Notes: a model not told the origin generated them from the sequence alone. A DNA stretch of 20,828 nucleotides from an uncultured Clostridia bacterium (GCA_934463175.1 CAKSIW010000052.1:1-20828); one strand, 5' to 3'. Counted from the first letter of the stretch, positions 6,784 to 14,333 are shown. Made by a program: numbers and translations.

Positions 6784-6805
6784 AAGAGCGCTCCCGCTCT
6801 TTTTT
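6784..6805 (+). terminator. Terminator-like hairpin facing against the operon
   Basis: On the plus strand, AAGAGCG-CTCC-CGCTCTT is a 7-bp stem with a 4-base loop, followed at once by TTTT. This is a classic intrinsic terminator for plus-strand, that is antisense, transcription. On the minus strand the same stem lacks a T tract and lies 25 bases before the adk start, so it should not stop the operon. Confidence 0.55.
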
Positions 6806-6841
6806 AATCCTATCCCCTATGCAGCCGTTAAAAACTCCACA

Positions 6842-6884
6842 AGGGGCTGTCTTAAAATGCCAATGAGCATCTGAGACATCCCCT
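6842..6884 (-). repeat. Imperfect inverted repeat holding a copy of the secY tail
   Basis: AGGGG-C-TGTCT (6842-6852) pairs with AGACA-T-CCCCT (6874-6884), with one mismatch. Inside, ATGC (6857-6860) pairs with GCAT (6867-6870). The span 6851-6876 also resembles the secY 3' end at 6920-6946, with about 24 of 27 bases alike in the best alignment by eye. It may be a tandem duplication of the secY end or a small MITE-like element; no target-site duplication is visible. Confidence 0.5.
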
Positions 6885-6904
6885 GTAAAGCTTTCCTTTT
6901 AATT

Positions 6905-8188
6905 CTATTCCAAAAATCCCTTATAATGCCTCATGAGCATCTGTGACTCCAGCTGAGTTACTGTTTCAAGGGCAACACCAACCACGATGAGCAGCGATGT
7001 TCCGCCGATTGAAAAGTTCTGAATGTGAAGTCCCAGATTCATGAAAATCGGGATTACGGCTATGAAGCCTAAGAATATCGCACCTGCCAAGGTTATCTTT
7101 GAGAGAACCTTGCTGATGAAGTCCGAGGTCGGACGTCCCGGACGTATGCCCGGAATGAATCCGCCGTTCTTCTTCATGTTGTTTGCCATTTCTATCGGAT
7201 TGAACTGAATTGCCGTATAGAAATATGTGAAGAAGATTATCAGGAAGAAGTACAGCACCGCATACAGCCAGTGATTCGGTGAGAACACCTTCAAAAATCC
7301 TCCCCAGAAGCCGCCGGACGTCTCCGAAACTCCTGCAAATGCCGCGATTGTACCGGGGAATGACATTATCGACATCGCAAAGATAATCGGTATAACGCCT
7401 GCCGATGCAACCTTAATCGGTATATGCGTGCTCTGACCGCCATACATTTTTCTTCCGACAACGCGCTTTGCATACTGAACCGAAATCCGCCGCTCGGCTT
7501 CATTCATTGCAACAACAATGCACACAATTGCAAGTGATACAACGAGAAGCACCGTCGCGCCGATAATACCCATCGTTCCGTTCACCATGTACTGGTAAAG
7601 CGACCTGCCCATTGAAGGAATGCGCGATACGATACCTGCAAAGATGATGAGCGAGATACCGTTTCCGACGCCCTTCTCAGTAATCTGTTCGCCCAGCCAC
7701 ATGAGAAATGCTGTGCCGGCAGAGAATGTTATTATTATTATCAGTGCTGCCCAGAAGCCTGTCATGGTGACAGCGTTATAGGACTTGAGCATGAAGTACA
7801 GTCCTGTTGCCTGAATGAGTGCAAGCACAACCGTGCCGACTCTCTGAATCTGAGCAATCTTTTTTCTTCCGTCCTCGCCTTCCTTCTGCATACGCTCAAG
7901 TGCGGGGATAGCCACGCACAGGAGCTGCATGATGATTGACGAGTTAATATACGGTGTGATACTCATTGCAAAAATTGTCGCGTTCTGGAACGCACCGCCG
8001 GATACCAGATCGATGAATCCAAACAGCGAGTTGTCTGTGCTTGCAAACATCGCCTTCAGCTGTTCGGGGTCAAGAAGCGGCACCGGAATGCACGAACCAA
8101 GACGGAAAATTATAATCATTACCAAGGTGTATAGTATTTTCTTTCTTAGATCGGCAATTTTCCATGCGTTTCTAATCGTTTCCAACAT
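6905..8188 (-). CDS. secY: Protein translocase subunit SecY
   Basis: 427 aa, normal length for the ten-helix channel of the SecYEG translocon in the cytoplasmic membrane. TM1 is at about 18-36; the plug and TM2b lie in GGAFQNATIFAMSITPYINS (64-83). Cytosolic loop C4 (NEAERRISVQYAKRVVGRKMYG, 229-250) and loop C5 (NMKKNGGFIPGIRPGRPT, 337-353) are the SecA and ribosome docking sites. TM10 leads to the short tail ending QMLMRHYKGFLE. The ATG directly abuts the rplO stop (TAAATG), and the GAGGTGG ribosome binding site sits inside rplO, so translation is probably coupled. This is the classic spc-operon position. Confidence 0.98.
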   Translation of the reverse strand: MLETIRNAWKIADLRKKILYTLVMIIIFRLGSCIPVPLLDPEQLKAMFASTDNSLFGFIDLVSGGAFQNATIFAMSITPYINSSIIMQLLCVAIPALERMQKEGEDGRKKIAQIQRVGTVVLALIQATGLYFMLKSYNAVTMTGFWAALIIIITFSAGTAFLMWLGEQITEKGVGNGISLIIFAGIVSRIPSMGRSLYQYMVNGTMGIIGATVLLVVSLAIVCIVVAMNEAERRISVQYAKRVVGRKMYGGQSTHIPIKVASAGVIPIIFAMSIMSFPGTIAAFAGVSETSGGFWGGFLKVFSPNHWLYAVLYFFLIIFFTYFYTAIQFNPIEMANNMKKNGGFIPGIRPGRPTSDFISKVLSKITLAGAIFLGFIAVIPIFMNLGLHIQNFSIGGTSLLIVVGVALETVTQLESQMLMRHYKGFLE

Positions 8189-8626
8189 TTATACCACCTC
8201 AACCTTTCCGCCGGCAGCAATAATCTTTTCTTCAGCAGTTTTGCTGAATCTTTTTGCCTTAACGGTAAACGCCTTATTCACTTCACCGCGACCGAGAATG
8301 ACAACGCCGTCGCAGATTTTTGAAATGATACCGTTTTCTTTCAATACCTCAGCAGTAACCTCACTGCAATCAAGCTTATTCAAAGCCTCAACATTAACAG
8401 AAACATATTCCTTTGCAAAAATGTTTGTAAAGCCACGCTTCGGAAGTCTTCTGTAGATTGGCATCTGACCGCCTTCAAAACCCGGACGTACACCGCCGCC
8501 GCTGCGGGCGTTCTGTCCCTTGTGTCCCTTGCCGCTGGTTTTGCCGTTACCGCTTCCGTGCCCTCTGCCTACTCTGAATTTACTTTTTTTAGAGCCTTCG
8601 CTCGGAGATAATTCATGAAGTTTCAT
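8189..8626 (-). CDS. rplO: 50S ribosomal protein L15
   Basis: 145 aa. It starts MKLHELSPSEGSKKSKFRVG and continues with the Gly/Arg-rich N-terminal extension (RGHGSGNGKTSGKGHKGQNARSG) that threads through 23S rRNA. The globular C-terminus ends AAGGKVEVV. L15 is a late 50S assembly protein. ATG at 8626 is set by GAGGAGGTG upstream; the GTG three codons earlier lies within the ribosome binding site and was rejected. It abuts secY with no gap. Confidence 0.97.
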   Translation of the reverse strand: MKLHELSPSEGSKKSKFRVGRGHGSGNGKTSGKGHKGQNARSGGGVRPGFEGGQMPIYRRLPKRGFTNIFAKEYVSVNVEALNKLDCSEVTAEVLKENGIISKICDGVVILGRGEVNKAFTVKAKRFSKTAEEKIIAAGGKVEVV

Positions 8627-8679
8627 CGAGTACACCTCCTCTTATTTTTTTATTAAAATCATAGCTTTTGGCGCAAAAT

Positions 8680-8862
8680 TTACGCCTCTTCAACTGAAAC
8701 CAGGTGAGAAACCTTGAAAATCATTCCTCTTGTCTGAGGATTGTCGGGCTTCTCAACGCATTGATGAAGCTTTCTGAGTCCAAGTGCTTCAACAGTTGCA
8801 ATCTGGTCCTTTTTGCAGCCGATTGTGCTTTTCACAAGCGTTACCTTCAATTTGTTAGCCAA
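8680..8862 (-). CDS. rpmD: 50S ribosomal protein L30, TTG start
   Basis: 60 aa, normal for bacterial L30. The product reads (M)ANKLKVTLVKSTIGCKKDQ, then LGLRKLHQCVEKPDNPQTRGM and a tail ending VSHLVSVEEA. The start codon is TTG at 8862-8860, with GGAGG 9 bases upstream and no nearby in-frame ATG that fits. It is the only gene in the cluster with a non-ATG start by my reading. L30 binds the central 50S domain. It is 36 bases from rpsE and 53 from rplO. Confidence 0.95.
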   Translation of the reverse strand: MANKLKVTLVKSTIGCKKDQIATVEALGLRKLHQCVEKPDNPQTRGMIFKVSHLVSVEEA

Positions 8863-8898
8863 GGAAAAAACCTCCTATCTCACTTGGTAGTAAACCTC

Positions 8899-9429
8899 TT
8901 AACCTAAAATCTCTTCAGGCTTTTTACCTCTCAGCTTAGCAACCTCTTCAACACTCTTCAGAGCCGCCAATGCTTCAACAGTTGCCGAAACAACGTTCTT
9001 CGGGTTGTTGCTTCTCAGGCACTTTGTTCTGATGTCTCTGATGCCTGCAAGCTCAAGAACCGCACGCGCGGGACCGCCCGCGATAACACCGGTACCTTCG
9101 GCAGCCGGCTTCAGAAGAACTCTTCCTGCACCATATTCGCCGATTATCTCGTGAGGTATTGTTGTCTTCACGAGAGGAACCGTCACCATGTTTTTCTTGG
9201 CATCGTCAATACCCTTGCGGATTGCATCGGGGATTTCAGCTGCCTTACCCATACCGTAGCCAACGTGACCGTTTTCATCGCCAACAACAACCAAAGCGCT
9301 GAATCTGAAGGTTCTACCACCTTTAACAACTTTAGCAACACGGTTAAGAGAAACAACTTTTTCTTTTATATCAAGCGTATCTGCATCAATACGCTCCTGC
9401 TTTTTGGTTATCTCCACTTTTTCTGCCAT
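8899..9429 (-). CDS. rpsE: 30S ribosomal protein S5
   Basis: 176 aa. The N-terminal double-stranded RNA-binding-like domain has KVVKGGRTFRFSALVVVGD and GHVGYGMGKAAEIPDAIRKG. The loop around VVKGGRTF is the region where spectinomycin-resistance mutations arise in other bacteria. The C-terminal domain has GTGVIAGGPARAVLELAGI. S5 contributes to decoding accuracy with S4. GAGGTG lies upstream of the ATG. It is in standard order between rplR and rpmD. Confidence 0.98.
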   Translation of the reverse strand: MAEKVEITKKQERIDADTLDIKEKVVSLNRVAKVVKGGRTFRFSALVVVGDENGHVGYGMGKAAEIPDAIRKGIDDAKKNMVTVPLVKTTIPHEIIGEYGAGRVLLKPAAEGTGVIAGGPARAVLELAGIRDIRTKCLRSNNPKNVVSATVEALAALKSVEEVAKLRGKKPEEILG

Positions 9430-9494
9430 TGTTTGTTTTCACCTCTTTCAATATGATTGACAGCAATTGCCGCCTTATTGTGCCGCAGTGTTCA

Positions 9495-9857
9495 TCAGAA
9501 CTCCAGACCGCCCTCACGAGCGCCTGCTGCAACCTCTGCAACTCTGCCGTGGAAAACATATCCGCCTCTGTCAAACACAACAGACTTTATGTTCTTCTCC
9601 GCAGCCTTCTTGGCAATTGACAGACCGACAGCCTTTGCTGCCTCCTTGTTGCCGCCGTAGTTTGCCTTCAGATCGGCATCAAGCGTTGACGCAGCAGCGA
9701 GTGTTGTTCCCGTTGTGTCGTCTATGATCTGCACATATATATTCTTAAGACTTCTGTATACGCAAAGTCTCGGTGTTTCGGCAGTACCCGAAACTTTTTT
9801 GCGGACTCTCGCGTGTCTTGCACGTCTTGCCTCTTCACTGTTCTTTCTTTTAATCAT
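9495..9857 (-). CDS. rplR: 50S ribosomal protein L18
   Basis: 120 aa, standard. The basic N-terminus MIKRKNSEEARRARHARVRK is followed by SGTAETPRLCVYRSLKNIYVQ and the C-terminal VVFDRGGYVFHGRVAEVAAGARE, the 5S rRNA-binding L18 signature. With L5 and 5S rRNA it forms the central protuberance. GGAGGTG lies 8 bases before the ATG. The 98-base spacer from rplF is AT-rich near the rplF stop and shows no clear structure. Confidence 0.98.
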   Translation of the reverse strand: MIKRKNSEEARRARHARVRKKVSGTAETPRLCVYRSLKNIYVQIIDDTTGTTLAAASTLDADLKANYGGNKEAAKAVGLSIAKKAAEKNIKSVVFDRGGYVFHGRVAEVAAGAREGGLEF

Positions 9858-9955
9858 TTTGTTTGCACCTCCTTGCGGTTAGTATGAATCTGCCTGCCGC
9901 AGACCCTTTCCGAAAACACGGTATCGCATACATGAAAAAGATAATAACACTATTA

Positions 9956-10504
9956 TTATTTCTTCTTTGCGCCTGCCTTACCTTCTTTTCTTCTGATGGT
10001 CTCTTCGACATATTTGATACCCTTGCCCTTATACGGCTCAGGCGGTCTCTTTTCTCTTACCTGTGCTGCAAACTGTCCGACCTTCTGCTTGTCGGGACCT
10101 GATATTACAATCTGGTTCGGCTGAGGAACATCGATTTTTATGCCGTCGATTTCTTCCATTTCAACCTGATGTGAATAACCAAGGTTCATAACCAGCTTGT
10201 TGCCCTGCTTTGCCGCTCTGTAACCAACACCGTTGATTTCGAGCTGCTTGCTGAAGCCTTCGCTTGCACCTGTAACCATGTTTGCAATCAAGGTACGTGT
10301 GAGTCCGTGCAGTGATCTGTGCTCCTTATCATCTGACGGACGCTCAACAACAACTGTGTCGCCGTCCTTTTTGATAATCATATCAACCGGCATAGCCTGC
10401 ACAAGTGTACCCTTCGCACCTTTAACTGTAACTTCATTGTTTGCGCCTATTGTAATCTCAACACCTGCCGGTATTGTGATAGGCTGCTTTCCTATACGAG
10501 ACAT
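9956..10504 (-). CDS. rplF: 50S ribosomal protein L6
   Basis: 182 aa. It has two tandem L6 folds, starting MSRIGKQPITIPAGVEITI. The C-terminal domain carries the conserved GPDKQKVGQFAAQVREKRPP and PYKGKGIKYVEE, which contact the sarcin-ricin loop region; the protein ends in a lysine-rich tail (KEGKAGAKKK). AAAGGAGGA lies upstream of the ATG. It lies 16 bases downstream of rpsH. Confidence 0.98.
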   Translation of the reverse strand: MSRIGKQPITIPAGVEITIGANNEVTVKGAKGTLVQAMPVDMIIKKDGDTVVVERPSDDKEHRSLHGLTRTLIANMVTGASEGFSKQLEINGVGYRAAKQGNKLVMNLGYSHQVEMEEIDGIKIDVPQPNQIVISGPDKQKVGQFAAQVREKRPPEPYKGKGIKYVEETIRRKEGKAGAKKK

Positions 10505-10520
10505 TGATCTTCCTCCTTTC

Positions 10521-10919
10521 CTACCAAATGAATGCTAATACTTCACCGCCCACGTTCTGACGGCGAGCTTCTTTGTCTGTCATTATTCCCTTTGATGTGG
10601 AAATAATGGCAATGCCTAAACCTTTAAGAACACGCGGCAGCTCTTCCTTAGATGCATAAATTCTGAGACCGGGCTTGCTCACTCTCTTAAGACCTGTCAG
10701 AACCTTCTGCTTGTTTTCGGCATATTTGAGTGTGATTCTGATGACGCCCTGTGTGCTGTCATCAATATACTCAACGTCCTTAACATAGCCTTCGTCCAGC
10801 AAAATCTTTGCAATAGCCTTTTTCATGTTTGATGCAGGAATATCAACTGTTGCGTGTCTTGAATTGTTTGCGTTTCTTATTCTTGTTAGCATGTCTGCTA
10901 TCGGATCTGTGATATGCAT
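10521..10919 (-). CDS. rpsH: 30S ribosomal protein S8
   Basis: 132 aa. It starts MHITDPIADMLTRIRNANNS, and the C-terminal domain has GLGIAIISTSKGIMTDKEAR and QNVGGEVLAFIW. S8 binds helix 21 of 16S rRNA; in E. coli it also represses the spc operon by binding the start of rplE. I did not find an obvious helix 21 mimic here. AAGGAGG lies upstream of the ATG. A 119-base spacer to rpsZ holds only a weak GTTC/GAAC hairpin near 11020. Confidence 0.98.
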   Translation of the reverse strand: MHITDPIADMLTRIRNANNSRHATVDIPASNMKKAIAKILLDEGYVKDVEYIDDSTQGVIRITLKYAENKQKVLTGLKRVSKPGLRIYASKEELPRVLKGLGIAIISTSKGIMTDKEARRQNVGGEVLAFIW

Positions 10920-11038
10920 TGTTTATCCTCCTTTTTATCGGATTTTGTGAGCCGGTTTGGTTATCCGTATCAGTTTGCAATTAACCACCTTGCTCTCCCA
11001 ATTTGTTTTAAATGTGTTCGCTGAGAACAGCCGTGCTT

Positions 11039-11224
11039 TTACCAGGATGCCTTCTTAACTCCGGGGATCTGACCCTTATAAGCCAATTCACGGAAGCAAA
11101 TTCTGCAAATGCCGAACTTGCGAAGATAAGCATGCGGTCTGCCGCATATCTTGCATCTGTTATATTCACGGGTTGAGAACTTCTGCTCTCTCTGCTGTTT
11201 TATAACCATAGCTTTTTTTGCCAT
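11039..11224 (-). CDS. rpsZ: 30S ribosomal protein S14, zinc type
   Basis: 61 aa, the short type Z S14 of gram-positive bacteria. The zinc knuckle is formed by C24-x2-C27 and C40-x2-C43 (NRCKICGRPHAY and GICRICFRELAY), and the protein ends GQIPGVKKASW as in the family. The long zinc-free S14 form is not in this window. GGAGGAG lies upstream of the ATG. It is in standard spc order between rplE and rpsH. Confidence 0.98.
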   Translation of the reverse strand: MAKKAMVIKQQREQKFSTREYNRCKICGRPHAYLRKFGICRICFRELAYKGQIPGVKKASW

Positions 11225-11281
11225 ATGCTTTAATCTCCTCCATTTCCATAGGTTTAAATGGATAATACTGCCGCAGAATAT

Positions 11282-11818
11282 TTATCTTGCGAAGGGCGCT
11301 CCCATGAGTGTCAGAAGCTCACGTGCTTCCTCGTCTGTGTGTGCCGTTGTAACAAAGATAATATCCATGCCGCGGATTTTATCAATTTTATCATAGTCTA
11401 TCTCAGGGAATATGAGCTGTTCCTTAATACCCAGAGAATAGTTTCCTCTGCCGTCGAATGAATTCGGGTTGATACCTCTGAAGTCACGGACACGCGGAAG
11501 AGCCGCATTGAACAGTCTGTCAACAAACTCATACATCTTTGAGCCTCTGAGTGTTACCTTGCAGCCAATGTTCATTCCTTCTCTGACCTTAAACGATGCG
11601 ACTGACTTCTTTGCTTTTGTCACAACGGGCTTCTGTCCTGTGATGAGCGCAAGGTCGTTCATTGCATAGTCAACAACCTTTGAGTTTTCCTTCGCCTCGC
11701 CCAGACCGATGTTGATTACAACCTTGTCCAGCTTCGGAATCTGCATAACGCTTTTATATTCGAATTTCTTCATCAAAGCGTCCTTAATTTCTTTTGTATA
11801 ACGTTCTTCAAGTCTCAT
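11282..11818 (-). CDS. rplE: 50S ribosomal protein L5
   Basis: 178 aa. It starts MRLEERYTKEIKDALMKKFE, has VMQIPKLDKVVINIGLGEA and the conserved LPRVRDFRGINPNSFDGRGN loop that contacts P-site tRNA, and ends GIDIIF-like (RGMDIIFVTTAHTDEEARE). With L18 it binds 5S rRNA. AAGGAGGT lies upstream of the ATG. It is 32 bases from rplX. Confidence 0.98.
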   Translation of the reverse strand: MRLEERYTKEIKDALMKKFEYKSVMQIPKLDKVVINIGLGEAKENSKVVDYAMNDLALITGQKPVVTKAKKSVASFKVREGMNIGCKVTLRGSKMYEFVDRLFNAALPRVRDFRGINPNSFDGRGNYSLGIKEQLIFPEIDYDKIDKIRGMDIIFVTTAHTDEEARELLTLMGAPFAR

Positions 11819-11850
11819 TACTGCTTAACCTCCTTCCTTAAAGCGGCTGA

Positions 11851-12177
11851 TTATTCGCCGAATGTTTCTCCGCATTTCTTGCAGAAACGAACGTGTGTTC
11901 CGTCCTCCAGAACCCTTCTGCCCACTCTTGTGGGTGCGCCGCACTTTGCGCATACGTTCATGACCTTGCTTGCATATATCGGTGTTTCCTGGTTGATGAT
12001 TCCGCCAACCTCACCCATGCTGCGCGGCTTTTTGTGCTTTGTTGCCATTGAAACTCCTTCAACGATAACTGTGCGTTTTGCGGGATTTACGGATAAAACC
12101 TTACCCTTTTTGCCCTTATCCTTACCGGACAAAACGATTACGTTGTCGCCGGTTTTAACGTGCATTTTTGAACTCAT
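11851..12177 (-). CDS. rplX: 50S ribosomal protein L24 with C-terminal Cys4 motif
   Basis: 108 aa. The N-terminal KOW domain reads MHVKTGDNVIVLSGKDKGKK, then KRTVIVEGVSM. The C-terminal part carries two CxxC pairs (C76, C79 in VCAKCG; C99, C102 in CKKCG), a zinc-ribbon-like site that is absent from the L24 of B. subtilis and E. coli but seen in some other bacteria. L24 is one of the two initiators of 50S assembly. The start at 12177 is favoured over the Met four residues later by the AGGAGG spacing. It is 128 bases from rplN. Confidence 0.97.
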   Translation of the reverse strand: MSSKMHVKTGDNVIVLSGKDKGKKGKVLSVNPAKRTVIVEGVSMATKHKKPRSMGEVGGIINQETPIYASKVMNVCAKCGAPTRVGRRVLEDGTHVRFCKKCGETFGE

Positions 12178-12258
12178 GTGTTTTCCTCCTTTCGTCTTGC
12201 TTAGGAATCTATAAATTCATCTGTCCCTTTAAAACTCTGCAAAATATATTAACGCTGT

Positions 12259-12296
12259 GCCGGGTGTTTCTGACCCTGCGCAATATTGCTTCCGGC
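12259..12296 (-). other. Possible stem-loops in the rplN-rplX spacer
   Basis: GCCGG (12259-12263) can pair with CCGGC (12292-12296). A GGGT/ACCC hairpin (12262-12276) and the perfect 10-base palindrome GCAATATTGC (12280-12289) are alternatives inside. This could be a processing or regulatory site. The overlap between alternatives means no single fold is compelling. Confidence 0.25.
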
Positions 12297-12305
12297 TGTG
12301 TTCTT

Positions 12306-12674
12306 TTACAGAACCTCGGGAGCCAGAGACAATATTTTCATATATTCCTTCTCACGAAGCTCTCTTGCGATTGGCCCGAAAATACGAGTTCCTCTCGGTG
12401 TTTTATCGTCCTTGATGATAACTGCTGCGTTTTCATCAAAGCGGATTTTTGAACCGTCGGCTCTCTTAACACCCTGTACGCTCCGTACTATAACCGCCTT
12501 TACAACATCACCTTTTTTTACAGCGCCGCCGGGTGTTGCTTTTTTAACCGAAGCAACGATAACATCTCCGATGTTTCCGTAGCGTCTGTACGAACCGCCG
12601 AGAACACGAATGCACATAATTTCCTTTGCACCGCTGTTATCCGCAACCTTGAGCAGTGTCTGCTGCTGTACCAT
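12306..12674 (-). CDS. rplN: 50S ribosomal protein L14
   Basis: 122 aa, exactly the family length. It starts MVQQQTLLKVADNSGAKEIM and has the L14 signature GDVIVASVKKATPGGAVKKGD and the end LREKEYMKILSLAPEVL. It forms inter-subunit bridges with 16S helix 14 and binds L19; it is also the docking site of the silencing factor RsfS. AGGAGG lies upstream of the ATG. A 59-base spacer separates it from rpsQ. Confidence 0.98.
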   Translation of the reverse strand: MVQQQTLLKVADNSGAKEIMCIRVLGGSYRRYGNIGDVIVASVKKATPGGAVKKGDVVKAVIVRSVQGVKRADGSKIRFDENAAVIIKDDKTPRGTRIFGPIARELREKEYMKILSLAPEVL

Positions 12675-12733
12675 AATGGATTCCTCCTATCTTTGATAAT
12701 CATACTGCGCAATGCGCATTTTTCAAGACTGAA

Positions 12734-12994
12734 TTATTTAGCCTTTTCAACGATTTCAACCAGTCTCCATCTCTTATCCTTCGACAGGGGTCTGGTTTCC
12801 ATAACCTTAACCTTATCACCTATGCCGCACTCATTGTTTTCATCATGAGCTTTGAGCTTATAGGTGCTCTTAATAACCTTGCTGTAAACCGGGTGCTTAA
12901 CACTGTCTTTTATAGCAACAACGATGGTTTTATCCATTTTATCGCTAACAACCTCACCTATACGGGTTTTACGGTAGTTACGCTTTTCTTCCAT
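12734..12994 (-). CDS. rpsQ: 30S ribosomal protein S17
   Basis: 86 aa OB-fold protein: YRKTRIGEVVSDKMDKTIVV at the start, HPVYSKVIKSTYKLKAHDE, GDKVKVMETRPLSKDKRWRL. It binds the 5' domain of 16S rRNA early in assembly. The ribosome binding site (TTAGGAGGTG) includes the TAG stop codon of rpmC, which ends 15 bases before this ATG, so translation is probably linked to rpmC. Confidence 0.98.
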   Translation of the reverse strand: MEEKRNYRKTRIGEVVSDKMDKTIVVAIKDSVKHPVYSKVIKSTYKLKAHDENNECGIGDKVKVMETRPLSKDKRWRLVEIVEKAK

Positions 12995-13009
12995 AAGACG
13001 TCACACCTC

Positions 13010-13222
13010 CTAAGAATTGATGTTGGCATTCAAGCCAAGCTCTTGTTCCTTCAAAACTGTTTTCAGCTTTGCAATGTCCTTCTTAACCGCCGCAATTCTC
13101 ATCGGATTGTCCAGCTGATTCATTGCGTTCTGAAAACGAAGGTTGAAAAGCTCTTCTTTTAAGTCCTGAATTTTATCTGCTATTTCCTGCCCTGAAAGGT
13201 CTCTGATTTCATTTATTTTCAT
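13010..13222 (-). CDS. rpmC: 50S ribosomal protein L29
   Basis: 70 aa, an alpha-helical hairpin protein: MKINEIRDLSGQEIADKIQD, then EELFNLRFQNAMNQLDNPMR, then VKKDIAKLKTVLKEQE. L29 lies by the tunnel exit with L23 and helps dock trigger factor and SRP. Its ATG overlaps the rplP stop by one base (TAATG), which indicates translational coupling. Confidence 0.98.
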   Translation of the reverse strand: MKINEIRDLSGQEIADKIQDLKEELFNLRFQNAMNQLDNPMRIAAVKKDIAKLKTVLKEQELGLNANINS

Positions 13223-13653
13223 TACATTTCACCTTCCATTTCTTGATCGGCTTTCTTCACAAACTTGCACTTGAGCGGGAGCTTGTGCATTGCGAGACGC
13301 ATTGCTTCTCTTGCCACCTCTTCACTCACACCGCCGATTTCAAATAATACTCTGCCCGGCTTAACTACTGCTACCCAGTATTCCGGTGAACCTTTACCGC
13401 TACCCATACGAGTCTCGGCAGGCTTTTCTGTTACGGGCTTGTCGGGGAATATTTTAATCCAAACCTGACCGCCTCTCTTGGTGTAACGGGTCATTGCGAT
13501 ACGGGCTGCCTCAATCTGATTGCTTGTGATCCAAGCAGGAGACTGTGCCTGAAGACCAAACTCACCGTATACCACCTTGTTACCGCGTGAAGCTTTGCCT
13601 TTCATTCTTCCGCGCATAACTCTTCTGTATTTAACTCTTTTCGGTGATAACAT
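13222..13653 (-). CDS. rplP: 50S ribosomal protein L16
   Basis: 143 aa. It starts MLSPKRVKYRRVMRGRMKGK and has FGLQAQSPAWITSNQIEAAR, MTRYTKRGGQVWIKIFPDKP, and the conserved ETRMGSGKGSPEYWVAVVKPG loop at the A-site tRNA elbow. A slightly longer acidic tail (KKADQEMEGEM) ends the protein. The ATG overlaps the rpsC stop by one base (TAATG), and the ribosome binding site GGAGG is formed by the last Gly-Gly codons of rpsC, so the two are coupled. Confidence 0.98.
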   Translation of the reverse strand: MLSPKRVKYRRVMRGRMKGKASRGNKVVYGEFGLQAQSPAWITSNQIEAARIAMTRYTKRGGQVWIKIFPDKPVTEKPAETRMGSGKGSPEYWVAVVKPGRVLFEIGGVSEEVAREAMRLAMHKLPLKCKFVKKADQEMEGEM

Positions 13654-14333
13654 TATCTTTTTCCTCCTTCCGCTTTGGCAGGAGCTTTTGCCGCCTTCTT
13701 GCTTTCAGCAAGGATTTCACCTTTGTAAATCCAAACCTTAACGCCAAGCTTGCCGTAGGTTGTGTCAGCCTCAGCAAAGCCATAGTCGATGTCCGCACGG
13801 AGAGTTTGCAGCGGGATTGTTCCCTCATGATACTGCTCTGTGCGCGCGATTTCCGCACCGCCTACACGACCTGCAACAGCAGTCTTGATTCCCTTTGCGC
13901 CCATTTTCATGGTTCTTGCCATGCACTGTTTCATTGCTTTTCTGAAAGAAATACGTCTTTCAAGCTGTGACGCAATGTTCTCTGCAACCAGCTGTGCGCT
14001 CAGATCAGGTGTCTTAACCTCGATTACGTTGAGGATAACCGACTTACCTGTCAGGCTCTCAACTTCCTTCTTCAGCTTATCAATCTCGCTTCCGCCCTTA
14101 CCGATTACAATACCGGGCTTTGCTGCGTGGATTGAAAGGCGGATTTTGTTTGCAAATTTTTCTATTTCAATTTTGTCAACTCCGGCTAAATAGAGCTTTT
14201 TCTTTAAAAATACTCTCAGGTTGTAATCTTCAACGAGATTATCGCCGTAGTTCTTTTTGTCAGCATACCAACGCGAATCCCAGTCTTTTATTACGCCAAC
14301 TCGGATACCGTGGGGATTAACCTTCTGACCCAT
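13653..14333 (-). CDS. rpsC: 30S ribosomal protein S3
   Basis: 226 aa. It starts MGQKVNPHGIRVGVIKDWDS; the type II KH domain has KPGIVIGKGGSEI (GKGG at about 78-81), and the C-terminal domain has GRVGGAEIARTEQYHEGTIP and DIDYGFAEADTTYGKLGVKV. S3 lines the mRNA entry channel and contributes to helicase activity. ATG at 14333 was chosen: AAGGAGGT lies 8 bases upstream. The TTG two codons earlier sits against the ribosome binding site. An Ala/Lys-rich tail ends AEGGKR. Confidence 0.98.
   Translation of the reverse strand: MGQKVNPHGIRVGVIKDWDSRWYADKKNYGDNLVEDYNLRVFLKKKLYLAGVDKIEIEKFANKIRLSIHAAKPGIVIGKGGSEIDKLKKEVESLTGKSVILNVIEVKTPDLSAQLVAENIASQLERRISFRKAMKQCMARTMKMGAKGIKTAVAGRVGGAEIARTEQYHEGTIPLQTLRADIDYGFAEADTTYGKLGVKVWIYKGEILAESKKAAKAPAKAEGGKR

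Noticed and set aside
6817..6879. A 20-codon peptide gene (MSQMLIGIL start) in the secY-adk spacer
   Set aside because: The only purine-rich stretch abuts the ATG, and the similarity to the SecY tail explains the reading frame; a peptide gene is not supported.
12259..12296. Regulatory RNA in the rplN-rplX spacer as a main finding
   Set aside because: The stems are 4-5 bp and mutually overlapping, so the evidence is too weak to rank beyond a low-confidence feature.
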